Shown piece by piece: positions 34,112 to 43,506 of a stretch of 64,000 nt of DNA. This DNA comes from CALCCV01 sp964388665. GTDB taxonomy: Bacteria; Bdellovibrionota; Bdellovibrionia; Bdellovibrionales; Bdellovibrionaceae. Position 1 is the stretch's first letter, and every line of letters starts with the position of its first letter. Location of the stretch: positions 11,653 to 75,652 of the forward strand of contig CAYMBJ010000009.1 of NCBI GenBank assembly GCA_964388665.1, given 5' to 3'. Under the pieces are notes generated by a model that did not search any database, was not told the origin of the DNA, and saw only the letters and a program-made list of their open reading frames with translations. Position numbers and translations under genes: made by a program.

Positions 34112-34652
34112 CAATCACACTGAATTGCCGACCATTAATGGCGAAGCGATTGCCAGTGGATTTTTGCTTGCTGAGGTAAAGTCCCTGGGTGCCGCTTATC
34201 AGATACTCAATGCTCTGCCCAACACCACACGTGTGCTGGACTTTGGACCCATTGGTGATGCGGCCATCCTGCTCCTGCAGGATTCTGAAGAAGCTCTAGC
34301 TAAGATCAACATCTCAATCGCTGAAACCCAATGTTTGGCGAAAGTTCTATTGCCACCCAAAGCAAAGCCCGCCATAGACGCTTACTTTTCCTTAACCAAC
34401 TCTGAGATTGGCACCTCTATGATAGTTGCAGAGTCGATTTCTGTGGTTAAAATCTTTCAGTTAGCTGTGTATGCACTAGAAAACTCCGCGACCCTGCTGG
34501 AACTGCGCAAGATTCGCGGACATCGTGGTTTGGCCTATCTGTGCTGCTCGCCCGCGAGCTCGCCCAATGGCACCCTCTATTGCCCCTCATGGTTTGACGG
34601 GGGTTGGACAGAGATCAACCCCGTTTCCGCATCCCTAAAAAACTACTTTTAG
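34104..34652 (+). CDS. Hypothetical protein with an internal duplication, 182 aa
   Basis: I do not recognise a named family. The ATG at 34104 overlaps the end of rimO by 8 bases. The sequence splits into two halves of the same pattern. GFLLAEVKSLGAAYQILNAL and its TRVLDFGPIGDAAILLLQD stretch resemble, at residue-pattern level, SMIVAESISVVKIFQLAVYALENS with TLLELRKIRGHRGLAYLCC. Such a beta-alpha-beta half, repeated, is like the ferredoxin-type fold of bacterial microcompartment shell (BMC) domains, but the match is weak and no other shell gene is near. No signal peptide or membrane segment. Confidence 0.7.
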   Translation: MVSNHTELPTINGEAIASGFLLAEVKSLGAAYQILNALPNTTRVLDFGPIGDAAILLLQDSEEALAKINISIAETQCLAKVLLPPKAKPAIDAYFSLTNSEIGTSMIVAESISVVKIFQLAVYALENSATLLELRKIRGHRGLAYLCCSPASSPNGTLYCPSWFDGGWTEINPVSASLKNYF

Positions 34653-34709
34653 TGCGAACACTGTGATCTCTAACAGGCAACAGATTTTCGTTTTTCAGGA
34701 GCCTGCTAA

Positions 34710-37673
34710 TCAAAATGGAAGCGCACTTATTTCTTCAACGGAGAGATTTCGAAGCCTCTTACGATTCTCTTCGCTAAAATTTCTGTAATCTTCGTCTTGC
34801 AGAATTTGGTCCATTGCCGTACGCCCCCGCTCTCGAACATGGTGTTCAATGCCCTCAAAAATCTTGAACTGCTGATTGCACTTGTTAGGATTTTCTTGCC
34901 AAAGTTCTTTCCAAACAATTCGACGCCCTAAGAAACCATTGTCATAAATAAGCGCATTGCGATACTGGCGACCAGTTCGACTCATTATGTCCCAGCGGGG
35001 ATCTGGAAGGCCCATATGTTCTTCATAAACAGACTTTCCTATTAGCTTCCAAATTCCTTTATCTCGGGCCTGACCCCCTGGTCTCCAAGCATTAGGATAC
35101 ACAAAATCTTGAGGATAATCGATTTCCTGGCACTGGCCCCGGTCCTTTTCGCTTCGAGGTTCGACGTACGCTTCTTGATCACATCTATTTGTGGAGATTG
35201 CGGAACTTTCCTTCAATTTCAACTTATTCACTCTATTATTTAGAGGTGTCTGAAAGTCTATCCAGCGAGTATGATTGGATTGCTCAGAAATCTCTTTGAC
35301 CAGGCGTTCTTGCAACTCGTCTTTAAAGTTGGACACGTCCACAGCTGGATCATCCCACACGGCGATCTTTAATCGAAGTTCATGATCGTCTTTTCGCCTT
35401 TGAATCTTATCATTAAACTCGCCACTCCAATCAGAAATATCGTCAGCGATGTTAAAGGATGTGCCAATCAAGGAATTGACATTTTTTACATGAAAATAGT
35501 TGTGGATCATCCAGTCCATAAACTTTAGGTAATACATTTTGAATCTTTTGTTCTTCAGCATATTGGTGACCAGTGGTCGCAATATACGGTTCTGATATTC
35601 AGTGCGAAGACTTTCGGTATGGGCCCTATCGGGGCGATTTTCTTGTCTCATCGATTCCCAGTCTAAAATATTTGTATTCCACCACAAACTCGCTCTCGGA
35701 CCGAAGCTCATACTAAAACTTTGATCATAGTCCCAAGGGAGCACCATAAATTTTGGAGTGGACTTCATAGATCCATCTGACTTGTAGGGTGACGTATTTA
35801 GAAGATAGTAATTTTGTGGGTTCGCATAGTAATTGTCCCATCCTCCCAGAAGCATTGTCATTGCAGCCCATCTGAGCATTCCGCGAGTATCAAGTATATC
35901 GTTCATACTATTATAGTAGTCGCCATCAGAATAGGAACCCCCATTGATAGCATTGATCAATCCCTCTAGATCGCTATATGAAGTCGCTGCTACATTGCTT
36001 TCTTTCCAATCTGTTTGCAGCTGGTAAGTTCTATTTTCAATATTGGCGGCCTTATAATATGGGCTTCTTTGAGATGCGCTGTCAGCAGTCCGTTTTGTCA
36101 GAGTACCGCCGCCGATATTCTTAAAGTAATACCTTTGCTCCTTGAGCCAAGTCCTAAAAGGTTCTTTATCTTTGTATGATCGAGATACTTCCAGAGCGTC
36201 CTTACCCCGCGAAGGATGATCCAGGAATTTATTCAAGATTATACGTCCTTCCTCGCTCAATTCACCACCATTTGCACTCTTAAGTTCTGCTTCTAGATCT
36301 GCAGCATCTAAACCGACGTCCTCGGTGCCCATATAAACTTTGTAAAGATTCGCATGTTTTGCCTCCTCTTTATTGAGGGGCAATCTATCAGCGACGAATG
36401 TTTCATCAATTTGCTCAATCACTGAGAATACACCTCGATAAGTGTCTCCGAAGCAAAGCTTTGCATAGGTTTGTTTGGGCGCAACAACGCCTGCCTTTTC
36501 GAACATATACCAAGCCAATGCTTCGCGCATTTGACTGGGATCATTCCACATGGCTTTTAGGTTGATGGAATCCATCCCCAAGAAGTCCACCACTTCGTCT
36601 TTTTCTTTTCCCTTGAGATTTTCGATGCGATCGCCGACGATCTTCTTCCAACTCTTTTCGGACTTATCCCTTTCCAGTCTTTGGATAAAAGATTTCAAAA
36701 GATTTTTTTCTTCACCGTCTAAATTTTTAACCAATTCGCTACTGTCTTTGTCACTAACCAGCGGAATAACGTCTTCTAAGTTGCGCTTCCACCACAGCAT
36801 TCCGTTTCTCTTTTTACCAAACTGAAAATACAAAGAATCATTTCTTTCTAATGAGCTCTCCGTCTGATTAGCGAATCTAATAAAGTCAGATAGCGAGTAG
36901 TTGGCAATGGTCATCCAGGATACATACGTGATGTTTCCTTGCTTTAAAAGTGTTTCCATTTCCTTTGCTAGATTCACGATTTCTTTTGGAGCGGAACCCA
37001 TTGTAGAGACGTACTCTTCATAATTTGCAGTAGCAAGTTTTTGCCATTTTTCTGGTTTGAGAGCTTTGACTTTAAATGAAGACTTTGGCATTTGATTGGT
37101 TCGGTTTCCACTTGTGCGCAAGGAGAAAAAGGGAATTTTTGCAACAAGGTGGGAATGAAGGCCGTCCTTGTCTGGCTTAGGACATTCATCATTGGAATTG
37201 GAGTTCCAATTGTCGATGCGATACACCTCGACTTCGGAGTCCGCTCCCACCACTCTCGCATTCAGCAAACGAAAGTTCGATTCGGCTCCCTTGTAAACGT
37301 CCTCCATGCCGCGAACTCGAAAGTAGTAAAAGGTCCCTCGAGAAAAGAATTCCTTACGATTTGATGGCTTTTTGTTGGAGACACTAAAGCCAGACGTCCA
37401 TCTTTCGGTGACTCGCCCCTCTACCGGAGTGTAATTGACGTCATAGGCCGCCAGCGTCGAGTCGTCAGGTCTTTCCGAGACAGCATACTTTCCATCGTTA
37501 AACCAAGCTTTGTGATCTCTAGACTCACATGAATCTGCTGTTTCAGATGATGTGCTTGCAACATCACGATTTGCACTGCGTGGAGATTTTGATATACAAC
37601 CTGGAAAGAAGGCTCCAACTGATGCCACTAAAACGCCTACGAAAACAATAACGAATTTCTGCTTTTTAAGCAT
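34710..37673 (-). CDS. Large CotH kinase-type lipoprotein, 987 aa
   Basis: The start at 37673 follows AAGGAGAGC and gives a membrane signal ending FFPGCISK, probably a lipoprotein, although Phe at -3 is not ideal. The C-terminal half holds CotH-family motifs: LAWYMFEKAGVVAPKQTYAKL with YRGVFSVIEQIDETF, and later GGWDNYYANPQNYYLL with KFMVLPWDYDQSFSM. CotH proteins are atypical protein kinases that phosphorylate coat proteins. The N-terminal 350 residues (three Cys, several Tyr-rich beta segments) are unrecognised. It lies divergent to a secreted isoamylase-like enzyme with a 319-base gap. Exported kinase activity is family inference. Confidence 0.82.
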   Translation of the reverse strand: MLKKQKFVIVFVGVLVASVGAFFPGCISKSPRSANRDVASTSSETADSCESRDHKAWFNDGKYAVSERPDDSTLAAYDVNYTPVEGRVTERWTSGFSVSNKKPSNRKEFFSRGTFYYFRVRGMEDVYKGAESNFRLLNARVVGADSEVEVYRIDNWNSNSNDECPKPDKDGLHSHLVAKIPFFSLRTSGNRTNQMPKSSFKVKALKPEKWQKLATANYEEYVSTMGSAPKEIVNLAKEMETLLKQGNITYVSWMTIANYSLSDFIRFANQTESSLERNDSLYFQFGKKRNGMLWWKRNLEDVIPLVSDKDSSELVKNLDGEEKNLLKSFIQRLERDKSEKSWKKIVGDRIENLKGKEKDEVVDFLGMDSINLKAMWNDPSQMREALAWYMFEKAGVVAPKQTYAKLCFGDTYRGVFSVIEQIDETFVADRLPLNKEEAKHANLYKVYMGTEDVGLDAADLEAELKSANGGELSEEGRIILNKFLDHPSRGKDALEVSRSYKDKEPFRTWLKEQRYYFKNIGGGTLTKRTADSASQRSPYYKAANIENRTYQLQTDWKESNVAATSYSDLEGLINAINGGSYSDGDYYNSMNDILDTRGMLRWAAMTMLLGGWDNYYANPQNYYLLNTSPYKSDGSMKSTPKFMVLPWDYDQSFSMSFGPRASLWWNTNILDWESMRQENRPDRAHTESLRTEYQNRILRPLVTNMLKNKRFKMYYLKFMDWMIHNYFHVKNVNSLIGTSFNIADDISDWSGEFNDKIQRRKDDHELRLKIAVWDDPAVDVSNFKDELQERLVKEISEQSNHTRWIDFQTPLNNRVNKLKLKESSAISTNRCDQEAYVEPRSEKDRGQCQEIDYPQDFVYPNAWRPGGQARDKGIWKLIGKSVYEEHMGLPDPRWDIMSRTGRQYRNALIYDNGFLGRRIVWKELWQENPNKCNQQFKIFEGIEHHVRERGRTAMDQILQDEDYRNFSEENRKRLRNLSVEEISALPF

Positions 37674-37992
37674 GCTCTCTCCTTGCCCTTGCAAATGGGG
37701 TCACCTAATACGATATCAGTAATTATGACTTTTTTACTGTGGATTTCCAAATGTATCGGCGATCTGCTCACCCTAAGTCCAGAGCTCCTGCCCGATAAAA
37801 ACAGACTCAGAAAATGTTAAAGACTGAGCCAAACAATGACTTGCGGAACGGTGACAACCATAAGAGACGCAATAGAAAGTCGAAGGCCCAGAAATAGCAA
37901 GATGCTCTATCAAAAGTATCCTAAAACAACAAAATTTTGTAAAATACAGATTGAAATAGAATATTTACCTAGAAACTAATAGCGAGTGCCTA
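37674..37992. other. Divergent intergenic region with 12-bp palindrome
   Basis: This 319-base gap lies between the CotH-type lipoprotein and the secreted isoamylase. It becomes AT-rich near 37900. A perfect 12-bp palindrome (ACAAAATTTTGT, 37929-37940) sits 52 bases upstream of the isoamylase start and could be an operator or a bend. No confident -35/-10 pair is seen. Nothing coding of any size was found. Confidence 0.4.
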
Positions 37993-40602
37993 ATGAAATA
38001 CGATCTCAAGACTTCAAGCAAAGTTAGCATTCAGTACTTGCTAACCACGCTCCTTAGCCTAGTGCTGCTGATGCCAAACATTGGTTCTGCAGCAAATGAA
38101 AATAAGACCACCAAAAATTCAAAAGTCGCCACTCCTAGTACAGTTACTCTTGCAAAGGCTAAAGGGAGCGATAACAAAAAGTCAAAGATTCAAAAAAAGA
38201 AAATTACAAAGAAAAGTAAGAAAAAGTCCAAAAAAAGTAAACGCACGACAGCTAGCCTTTATTATCAACCCACTCCACGAAATCCATATGGCGTTGTGGA
38301 AGACGGTGCTGACTTGGTCTTTTCCATCCGCTCTAGCACCGCAGAGCGTGTCCAGCTTTTGATATTTAAGGAGAGTCTAAATGAGGAGCCATTAAACGGC
38401 GAACATATATTGGAAAAGAGTGGCGCTGATCTTTGGTCAATAAGGATTCCCAAGTCTAAGATCAAAGCTGACAATGGCGGCAAGGAGTTTGTCTATTATG
38501 GCTATCGCTTTTGGGGTCCCAATTGGCGCTACGATAAAAACTGGGCCCCAGGAAAATTAGATGGTCGTATCTCCGACGTCGATGACGATGGAAATCGTTT
38601 TAACCCAAACAAGGTGCTCTTTGATCCATACGCAATGGAAATTTCACACGATCCAATGAACGCCACTCATCAAACCAATTACGAATTTTCTACTAAGTAT
38701 GATAGGGAAGGCGGAGTTGACTATAGAGCTTATGACACTGCAAAAATCGCTCCGAAAGGGATTTACTATTTTGGTTTTAAATATCCAATATTTGAAAAAA
38801 AGATCCTTCGACCCCTGAAGGATGAAATTATATATGAGGCTCACCTACGCGGACTCACTAAAGGCAATATGGAACTTCCAGAAGCACAGCGCGGCACCTA
38901 TTTAGGAGCAACAAAGGTGATTCCTTATCTCAAGAGCCTTGGGGTTACCGCGATCGAGTTCCTTCCAATACATGAGACACAGAATGATCAGAATGACGTC
39001 AATCCGAAGAGTGCCGATGGTGATCAATACTGGGGCTATATGACTCTGAACTTTTTTTCTCCCGATCGGCGCTACAGCTCCGATAAAAGTCCGGGTGGCC
39101 CTACCAGAGAATTTATTAATATGATCCGAGAATTTAAGAAGGCAGACATTAAGGTCTATCTAGATGTTGTGTATAATCATACCGCTGAAGGCAGCCTATG
39201 GGACAATGATGTAAACGTCACCCAGTTGTATTCGTTTCGAGGCATTGATAATGGAGCCTATTATCTCCTTGGTGATGATCGAAAGCACTACTACGATTTG
39301 TCAGGCACCGGCAACTCCCTCAATACGACATCCAAAATTTCAGTGGATTTAGTGATAGACTCTCTCAAACATTGGCGCGATCTGGGCGTGGATGGTTTTC
39401 GCTTTGATTTGGCCGCTGTGCTTGGCAACAATAAGGATGCCGGTGGCTATGAGTTTAATAGTCTCAATGAAGATGGAATACTCATTAGAACAAAAGAACT
39501 TCCTGGTCGAATCAGCTCCCTCACACAAGAGCTGGAGGGCGTGGATCTAATCGCGGAACCATGGGCGGCGGTATCAGGATCCTACAAGCTCGGGGAATTT
39601 CCGTTTCCTTGGGCCGAGTGGAATGGACAATACCGAGACAATCTGCGAACAGTTATGAATAAGCTTGGAACTGAGGAGGACAATGTCACCATCGGCATGC
39701 TCTCCCACGGGATCGGAGGCTCCAGCGCCCTCTTTGGAAGCAGCGAGCCGTCAGAATTTGCACGTGGCCCGTACCATTCTATAAATTTTGTGACGGCACA
39801 TGACGGATTCACGCTGAGAGATTTGTTTTCTTACAATCATCAGATCAACAATTTGGATTGGCCCAACGGCCCTTCCCCAGGAGGGGAGGATCACAACCGC
39901 TCATGGGATCAATCGATATCTTCGAAAGAGCAACAGAAGGACGACCAATTGAAGGCCGTGAAAAATGCACTCACCTATTTGCTACTCTCTGCCGGTACGC
40001 CAATGATTTTGGGCGGCGACGAGAACTACCGAACTCAACTTGGGAACAACAACGCCTACAATGTCGACTCACCGATGAATTGGTTGAAATGGGGCAAGGA
40101 CCTTCCGGTAGAAGCGAGTGAGATTTTTCTGTTCACCCAAAAGCTGATTGCACTGAGGAAGGAGCTTGGCGCTCTCCGTCGCTTTGGTTTTTTCGAGGGT
40201 CGTCCAGATCATCTGATGGGAGTCCAAGATTTATCTCAGGGCAGGCCCGATATCGATTGGATTAAGGCCGATGGGACCCATATCACCAATGGCAAACAGG
40301 GCACTCGAAATGAGTATCATGATATGGGGAAAAGCAGAGCATTCGGCTACATCCTGAACGCAACCAAAAATCCTGACGAGAGGAAGTACAATACAGTTGT
40401 GGTTTTCTTCAATTTTAATGGTGATGACGTTGGTCTTCGATTGCCAGCCGGGTTGGACTTGAGCAAATCTTACATTTACGCTTCAACATCTTCAACTATT
40501 CCCGAAGGGCCTCTGTCCGGAAGTAGCAGTGAGCAGAGCTCAAATAGAAGCTATGTTATGAAAGCACGTTCTTCTTTTGTTTTGACGGAGCTGTTAAAAT
40601 AA
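37993..40602 (+). CDS. Secreted GH13 isoamylase/glycogen-debranching-type enzyme, 869 aa
   Basis: A signal peptide (ends IGSAANE) is followed by a very Lys-rich linker (about residues 60-85) and then a GH13 enzyme with a CBM48-like N-terminal domain. The four GH13 regions are intact: DVVYNH (391-396), GFRFD with nucleophile D472, IAEPW with acid E522, and TAHD with D604. The domain order and PSPGGEDHNRSWD resemble GlgX/isoamylase debranching enzymes acting on alpha-1,6 bonds in glycogen. It should act outside the cytoplasm, possibly on prey or environmental glycogen. The export signal is unusual for GlgX-type enzymes. Confidence 0.93.
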   Translation: MKYDLKTSSKVSIQYLLTTLLSLVLLMPNIGSAANENKTTKNSKVATPSTVTLAKAKGSDNKKSKIQKKKITKKSKKKSKKSKRTTASLYYQPTPRNPYGVVEDGADLVFSIRSSTAERVQLLIFKESLNEEPLNGEHILEKSGADLWSIRIPKSKIKADNGGKEFVYYGYRFWGPNWRYDKNWAPGKLDGRISDVDDDGNRFNPNKVLFDPYAMEISHDPMNATHQTNYEFSTKYDREGGVDYRAYDTAKIAPKGIYYFGFKYPIFEKKILRPLKDEIIYEAHLRGLTKGNMELPEAQRGTYLGATKVIPYLKSLGVTAIEFLPIHETQNDQNDVNPKSADGDQYWGYMTLNFFSPDRRYSSDKSPGGPTREFINMIREFKKADIKVYLDVVYNHTAEGSLWDNDVNVTQLYSFRGIDNGAYYLLGDDRKHYYDLSGTGNSLNTTSKISVDLVIDSLKHWRDLGVDGFRFDLAAVLGNNKDAGGYEFNSLNEDGILIRTKELPGRISSLTQELEGVDLIAEPWAAVSGSYKLGEFPFPWAEWNGQYRDNLRTVMNKLGTEEDNVTIGMLSHGIGGSSALFGSSEPSEFARGPYHSINFVTAHDGFTLRDLFSYNHQINNLDWPNGPSPGGEDHNRSWDQSISSKEQQKDDQLKAVKNALTYLLLSAGTPMILGGDENYRTQLGNNNAYNVDSPMNWLKWGKDLPVEASEIFLFTQKLIALRKELGALRRFGFFEGRPDHLMGVQDLSQGRPDIDWIKADGTHITNGKQGTRNEYHDMGKSRAFGYILNATKNPDERKYNTVVVFFNFNGDDVGLRLPAGLDLSKSYIYASTSSTIPEGPLSGSSSEQSSNRSYVMKARSSFVLTELLK

Positions 40603-40645
40603 AAAACTCGCAATGCTGGATATTGAATGGCGGGGCGATCCGAAT

Positions 40646-41848
40646 TTAACGATTTTTGCAGGTTTCGGCGAGCTCTGAAAATTTCTCTTTCCATTCGTGA
40701 ACTTGGGATCGGACCAATACGCCCCAGGCATAGCGCACTGTAGACGTGTACTTGCTACCAAAACTACAGGCTTTAACCAGCGCTTTGTAGGAGAGTTCTG
40801 GTTTTTGCACTTGGATCGCGGTTCGCCCCAGTCCTTCCCAGCATCTCTCCGAGCTATCTTTGATGATGGTGCACTTTTCATAATTAACGACAGCGTCGAT
40901 ATTGTTCTTTTGTCGCTCAAGATAGCTGGCATATTCAAAATACACCTCTTCTTGTTTTGGAAAAAGTTTTACGGCGGTTATAAACTGGAGCTTTGCTTTT
41001 TCGGGCTCTTGTGTCTGGTCATAAACTTTTGCGATATTCAAGAGGTTTGCGTAATTGCGGGGATCTTTGACCTTGGCCTCTTCGCAAGTTTTTAGAGCTG
41101 CTTCATTCACTCCATCAAGAGTGTTGATAGCACAAAGCTTAGCTAGATACTTTGGATTTGATCCCTTTTCGGCAATGAGATCCTGATACAGTATTCGCAA
41201 TTCATAGTAGTTTTTTTGTTTCAGATATATCTGATCCAACAGTTCAATTGCAGGCATATAGTCACTTTTTGCCTGAAGCGCTTTGACCAAAGTACCGCGT
41301 GCATCATTGACTTTGTTCAATTGAAGTTGGGTCTTTGCCAGCCAAGTCAGGACCAAATAGTTTTTGGGGCGCTTAGCAAGAGCGAGCTGACTGACCCTAT
41401 TCACTTCTGAAAACTGATTTCTATAAAAGTGAGCTTCCGCCAAGTCCGCCATCAACTTTTCATCTAATTTTTCTATGTTTTTCCATAGGAGCTCGGTGAT
41501 TTCTTTCCACTGCTTGGCCTTTTTGAGATCAGCGGTCTGCGCATGTAAAAGTTTCGTTTCTGTAGATACAGGAATTTGGGTCTCTGGCTCGCTCATTTCG
41601 TTGCTAAGGTCACTCGTGGCCTTGATTCTGGACTTTGGTTGGGATTTTGCTGAGGACTTGGCTCTTCTCTTGGGTGGCGGCTTGGTTTTGCTCTCAGGTG
41701 GCAGTTCAGCTTGGTCCTGAGTCTCTAATGGCTCCATGTCAAAATCGGAAAACTCATCATTTGCCCAGGCTGAGCTGCTCACGGCAACAGAACCAAGAAA
41801 AATTAATGGCAGCAGGAGGCCAATGAGCTTGTGTGCGGCGAGACCCAT
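40646..41848 (-). CDS. Periplasmic TPR protein with signal peptide, 400 aa
   Basis: The frame is open far upstream, but the ATG at 41848 begins a clear signal peptide (MGLAAHKLIGLLLPLIFLGSVAVSSSAWA). A basic Pro/Lys/Ser linker (about residues 45-90) and then a run of tetratricopeptide-like helices (about 110-390) follow. The TPRs include AHFYRNQFSEVNRVSQLALAKRPKN and ALKTCEEAKVKDPRNYANLLNIAKVYDQ. Such proteins scaffold envelope or motility complexes. It diverges from the prepilin-like gene at 41907 with a 58-base gap, so the two may be regulated together. Function unknown. Confidence 0.82.
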   Translation of the reverse strand: MGLAAHKLIGLLLPLIFLGSVAVSSSAWANDEFSDFDMEPLETQDQAELPPESKTKPPPKRRAKSSAKSQPKSRIKATSDLSNEMSEPETQIPVSTETKLLHAQTADLKKAKQWKEITELLWKNIEKLDEKLMADLAEAHFYRNQFSEVNRVSQLALAKRPKNYLVLTWLAKTQLQLNKVNDARGTLVKALQAKSDYMPAIELLDQIYLKQKNYYELRILYQDLIAEKGSNPKYLAKLCAINTLDGVNEAALKTCEEAKVKDPRNYANLLNIAKVYDQTQEPEKAKLQFITAVKLFPKQEEVYFEYASYLERQKNNIDAVVNYEKCTIIKDSSERCWEGLGRTAIQVQKPELSYKALVKACSFGSKYTSTVRYAWGVLVRSQVHEWKEKFSELAETCKNR

Positions 41849-41906
41849 GATCCAAAAGGCTGAGAAGATTTTAGCTGGCGGCCCACCTCGCCGAAGAGAG
41901 AAGTGT

Positions 41907-42881
41907 ATGATTTCGGCGCAAGGCTTTGGTGTACTAACAAAATTTTTTCGCATCATCTTAGATAAGGTTATCATCGCGTTTCCGATTGCGAAAGCCCTTC
42001 GCCGACTATTTATTTTTCCCTTTAAAAATAGACACTTAGAAAGTCCAGCACGCGCCCAGCAAGGGGGCCAGGCTCTCGTCGAATATGTGCTGCTGTTGAT
42101 TGTGGTCGTCGGCATACTCCTCTTGGGCCTCGGGAGACTCTTTGCACCCACACAGAATTTTTTGAGTCAACTTTTGGGGGAAGCTTACATAGGCTGCCTG
42201 TTAGAAACAGGCGCATTGCCCACTCTGGGGGGCGAAAGCACCATTGCAAGCGAAAATGGCTGTGTTGCCGAATGGGTCCCAGGAGAAGGCCTTGTGGTCA
42301 ATGACAACCGTCGCAATGGGAGAGACGGCTCCAACAGTGGTTCCGACTCAGAGAGCTCTCGCTCCAAGCAAAAAAATGATGCTGCACGAAGCGGAGGTGG
42401 GCGCAGATCCAGTAGCAGCCTTCGTGCGGGAAATTCTTTTGGTAGCTCGAAAAGCGCTTCGGAAACCACTGGCGAGAAGAAGCGATTTTCTGAGGGCGAT
42501 GGCGGCGACGACCTCTACAACCCAAACTCAAGCAGTGGCGGACGCAGTACGGGAGAATTGGCAAGCGTCCTTAAAAAAAGCCCCGATGAATCTTTTAACG
42601 CTGGCGCATTGGATGATAGTTCGCGCAAAAAAATCAATAAACTGAAAAACAAAGGCGAAAAACAGGTCGTTGCTTCGGAGGAAGTGGCCGAAACCGTCAA
42701 GAAAAAACCTTTTCGCGTGCAGAAGGCGGAACGCGCTGTCGCAAGTGAAGTCGAAGACGAGGGCTTTACATTCGGCGAATATCTTAAATATTTGATCATA
42801 ATCTGCATAGTCATTGCTCTCATTCTGGTCATTGGTGGGCAATTCCTACAAATGACGCGAAATCTCGAAAAGAAATATTAG
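41907..42881 (+). CDS. Prepilin-like bitopic membrane protein with long low-complexity linker
   Basis: The ATG at 41907 follows GAGAGAAG and avoids overlap with the TPR gene. After 54 basic residues comes GGQALVEYVLLLIVVVG, which fits the Flp/TadE-type prepilin motif G, then four residues, then Glu-Tyr, followed by a membrane helix. A Ser/Gly/Arg/Lys-rich region of about 180 residues with no stable fold follows. The C-terminus has a second membrane helix (EYLKYLIIICIVIALILVI). Ordinary pilins are short and lack a C-terminal helix, so this is an odd, large pseudopilin-like protein. Start choice is uncertain; function unknown. Confidence 0.68.
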   Translation: MISAQGFGVLTKFFRIILDKVIIAFPIAKALRRLFIFPFKNRHLESPARAQQGGQALVEYVLLLIVVVGILLLGLGRLFAPTQNFLSQLLGEAYIGCLLETGALPTLGGESTIASENGCVAEWVPGEGLVVNDNRRNGRDGSNSGSDSESSRSKQKNDAARSGGGRRSSSSLRAGNSFGSSKSASETTGEKKRFSEGDGGDDLYNPNSSSGGRSTGELASVLKKSPDESFNAGALDDSSRKKINKLKNKGEKQVVASEEVAETVKKKPFRVQKAERAVASEVEDEGFTFGEYLKYLIIICIVIALILVIGGQFLQMTRNLEKKY

Positions 42882-43084
42882 GCTCAACTCGACCAACCAG
42901 ACGCGAAATCCCATGATGCAGAAAAATTTTTAAAAACTAAGATTATGGTTCAATTCATGTTGATTCTTTGCTGTGATTAAGGAATAGGAACTCCATACAT
43001 AGAGATTCCGGAATTGATGGAGAACCGAAGCTAGCCAATGACGGCTGGTTTTGACGTGCCATAGGGTAGAGCTGAGGGGAAATA

Positions 43085-43486
43085 GTGAGATTTGACTCTA
43101 ATCCAGAGATGGTTCACATAGGAACAGGTCCAAGGAAGTTTTCGTTAGCAGAGACCAATCAGTTGTTGGTTCTTATACACAAAATCACCGAAGACACCGA
43201 TCGTGATGTCACCAAAATTAGTCGCCAACTTGAGTTGGCCAGTCATTTTGATTCTATCTTGGCCCAAAAGAGTAAGAAAGAGATCGATAGGCTGATTGAC
43301 TCCTGGTTTCGCAAAATTGAGAAATTGGGCGGGACTCCTAAAGGAATCTGGCTGATCGACTTTGATTTTGGCCAAGGGTACTACTGTTGGAAATATCCTG
43401 AGGTTAAGATTCAGCACTGGCATCTTTATGATGAAGGCTTTTTGGGTCGAAAGGCGCTGGGTCCGGCGTTGATTCCACAGGTATAA
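43085..43486 (+). CDS. DUF2203 family protein, 133 aa
   Basis: The GTG at 43085 is preceded by AGGGGA. The sequence matches the DUF2203 pattern: RKFSLAETNQLLVLIHKITEDTDRDV at the start, then IEKLGGTPKGIWLIDFDFGQGYYCWKYPEVKIQHWHLYDEGFLGRKAL at the end. The family has no known biochemical role. It is 20 bases upstream of nadE on the same strand. The 203-base gap before it holds an AT-rich stretch and a weak 6-bp inverted repeat, nothing firm. Confidence 0.85.
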   Translation: MRFDSNPEMVHIGTGPRKFSLAETNQLLVLIHKITEDTDRDVTKISRQLELASHFDSILAQKSKKEIDRLIDSWFRKIEKLGGTPKGIWLIDFDFGQGYYCWKYPEVKIQHWHLYDEGFLGRKALGPALIPQV

Positions 43487-43506
43487 TCCGTTACAGTTGG
43501 TGCAAT

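Noticed and set aside
42882..43084. Possible riboswitch or small RNA before the DUF2203 gene
   Set aside because: Only a weak CTCCAT/ATGGAG pairing and no conserved motif that I recognise.
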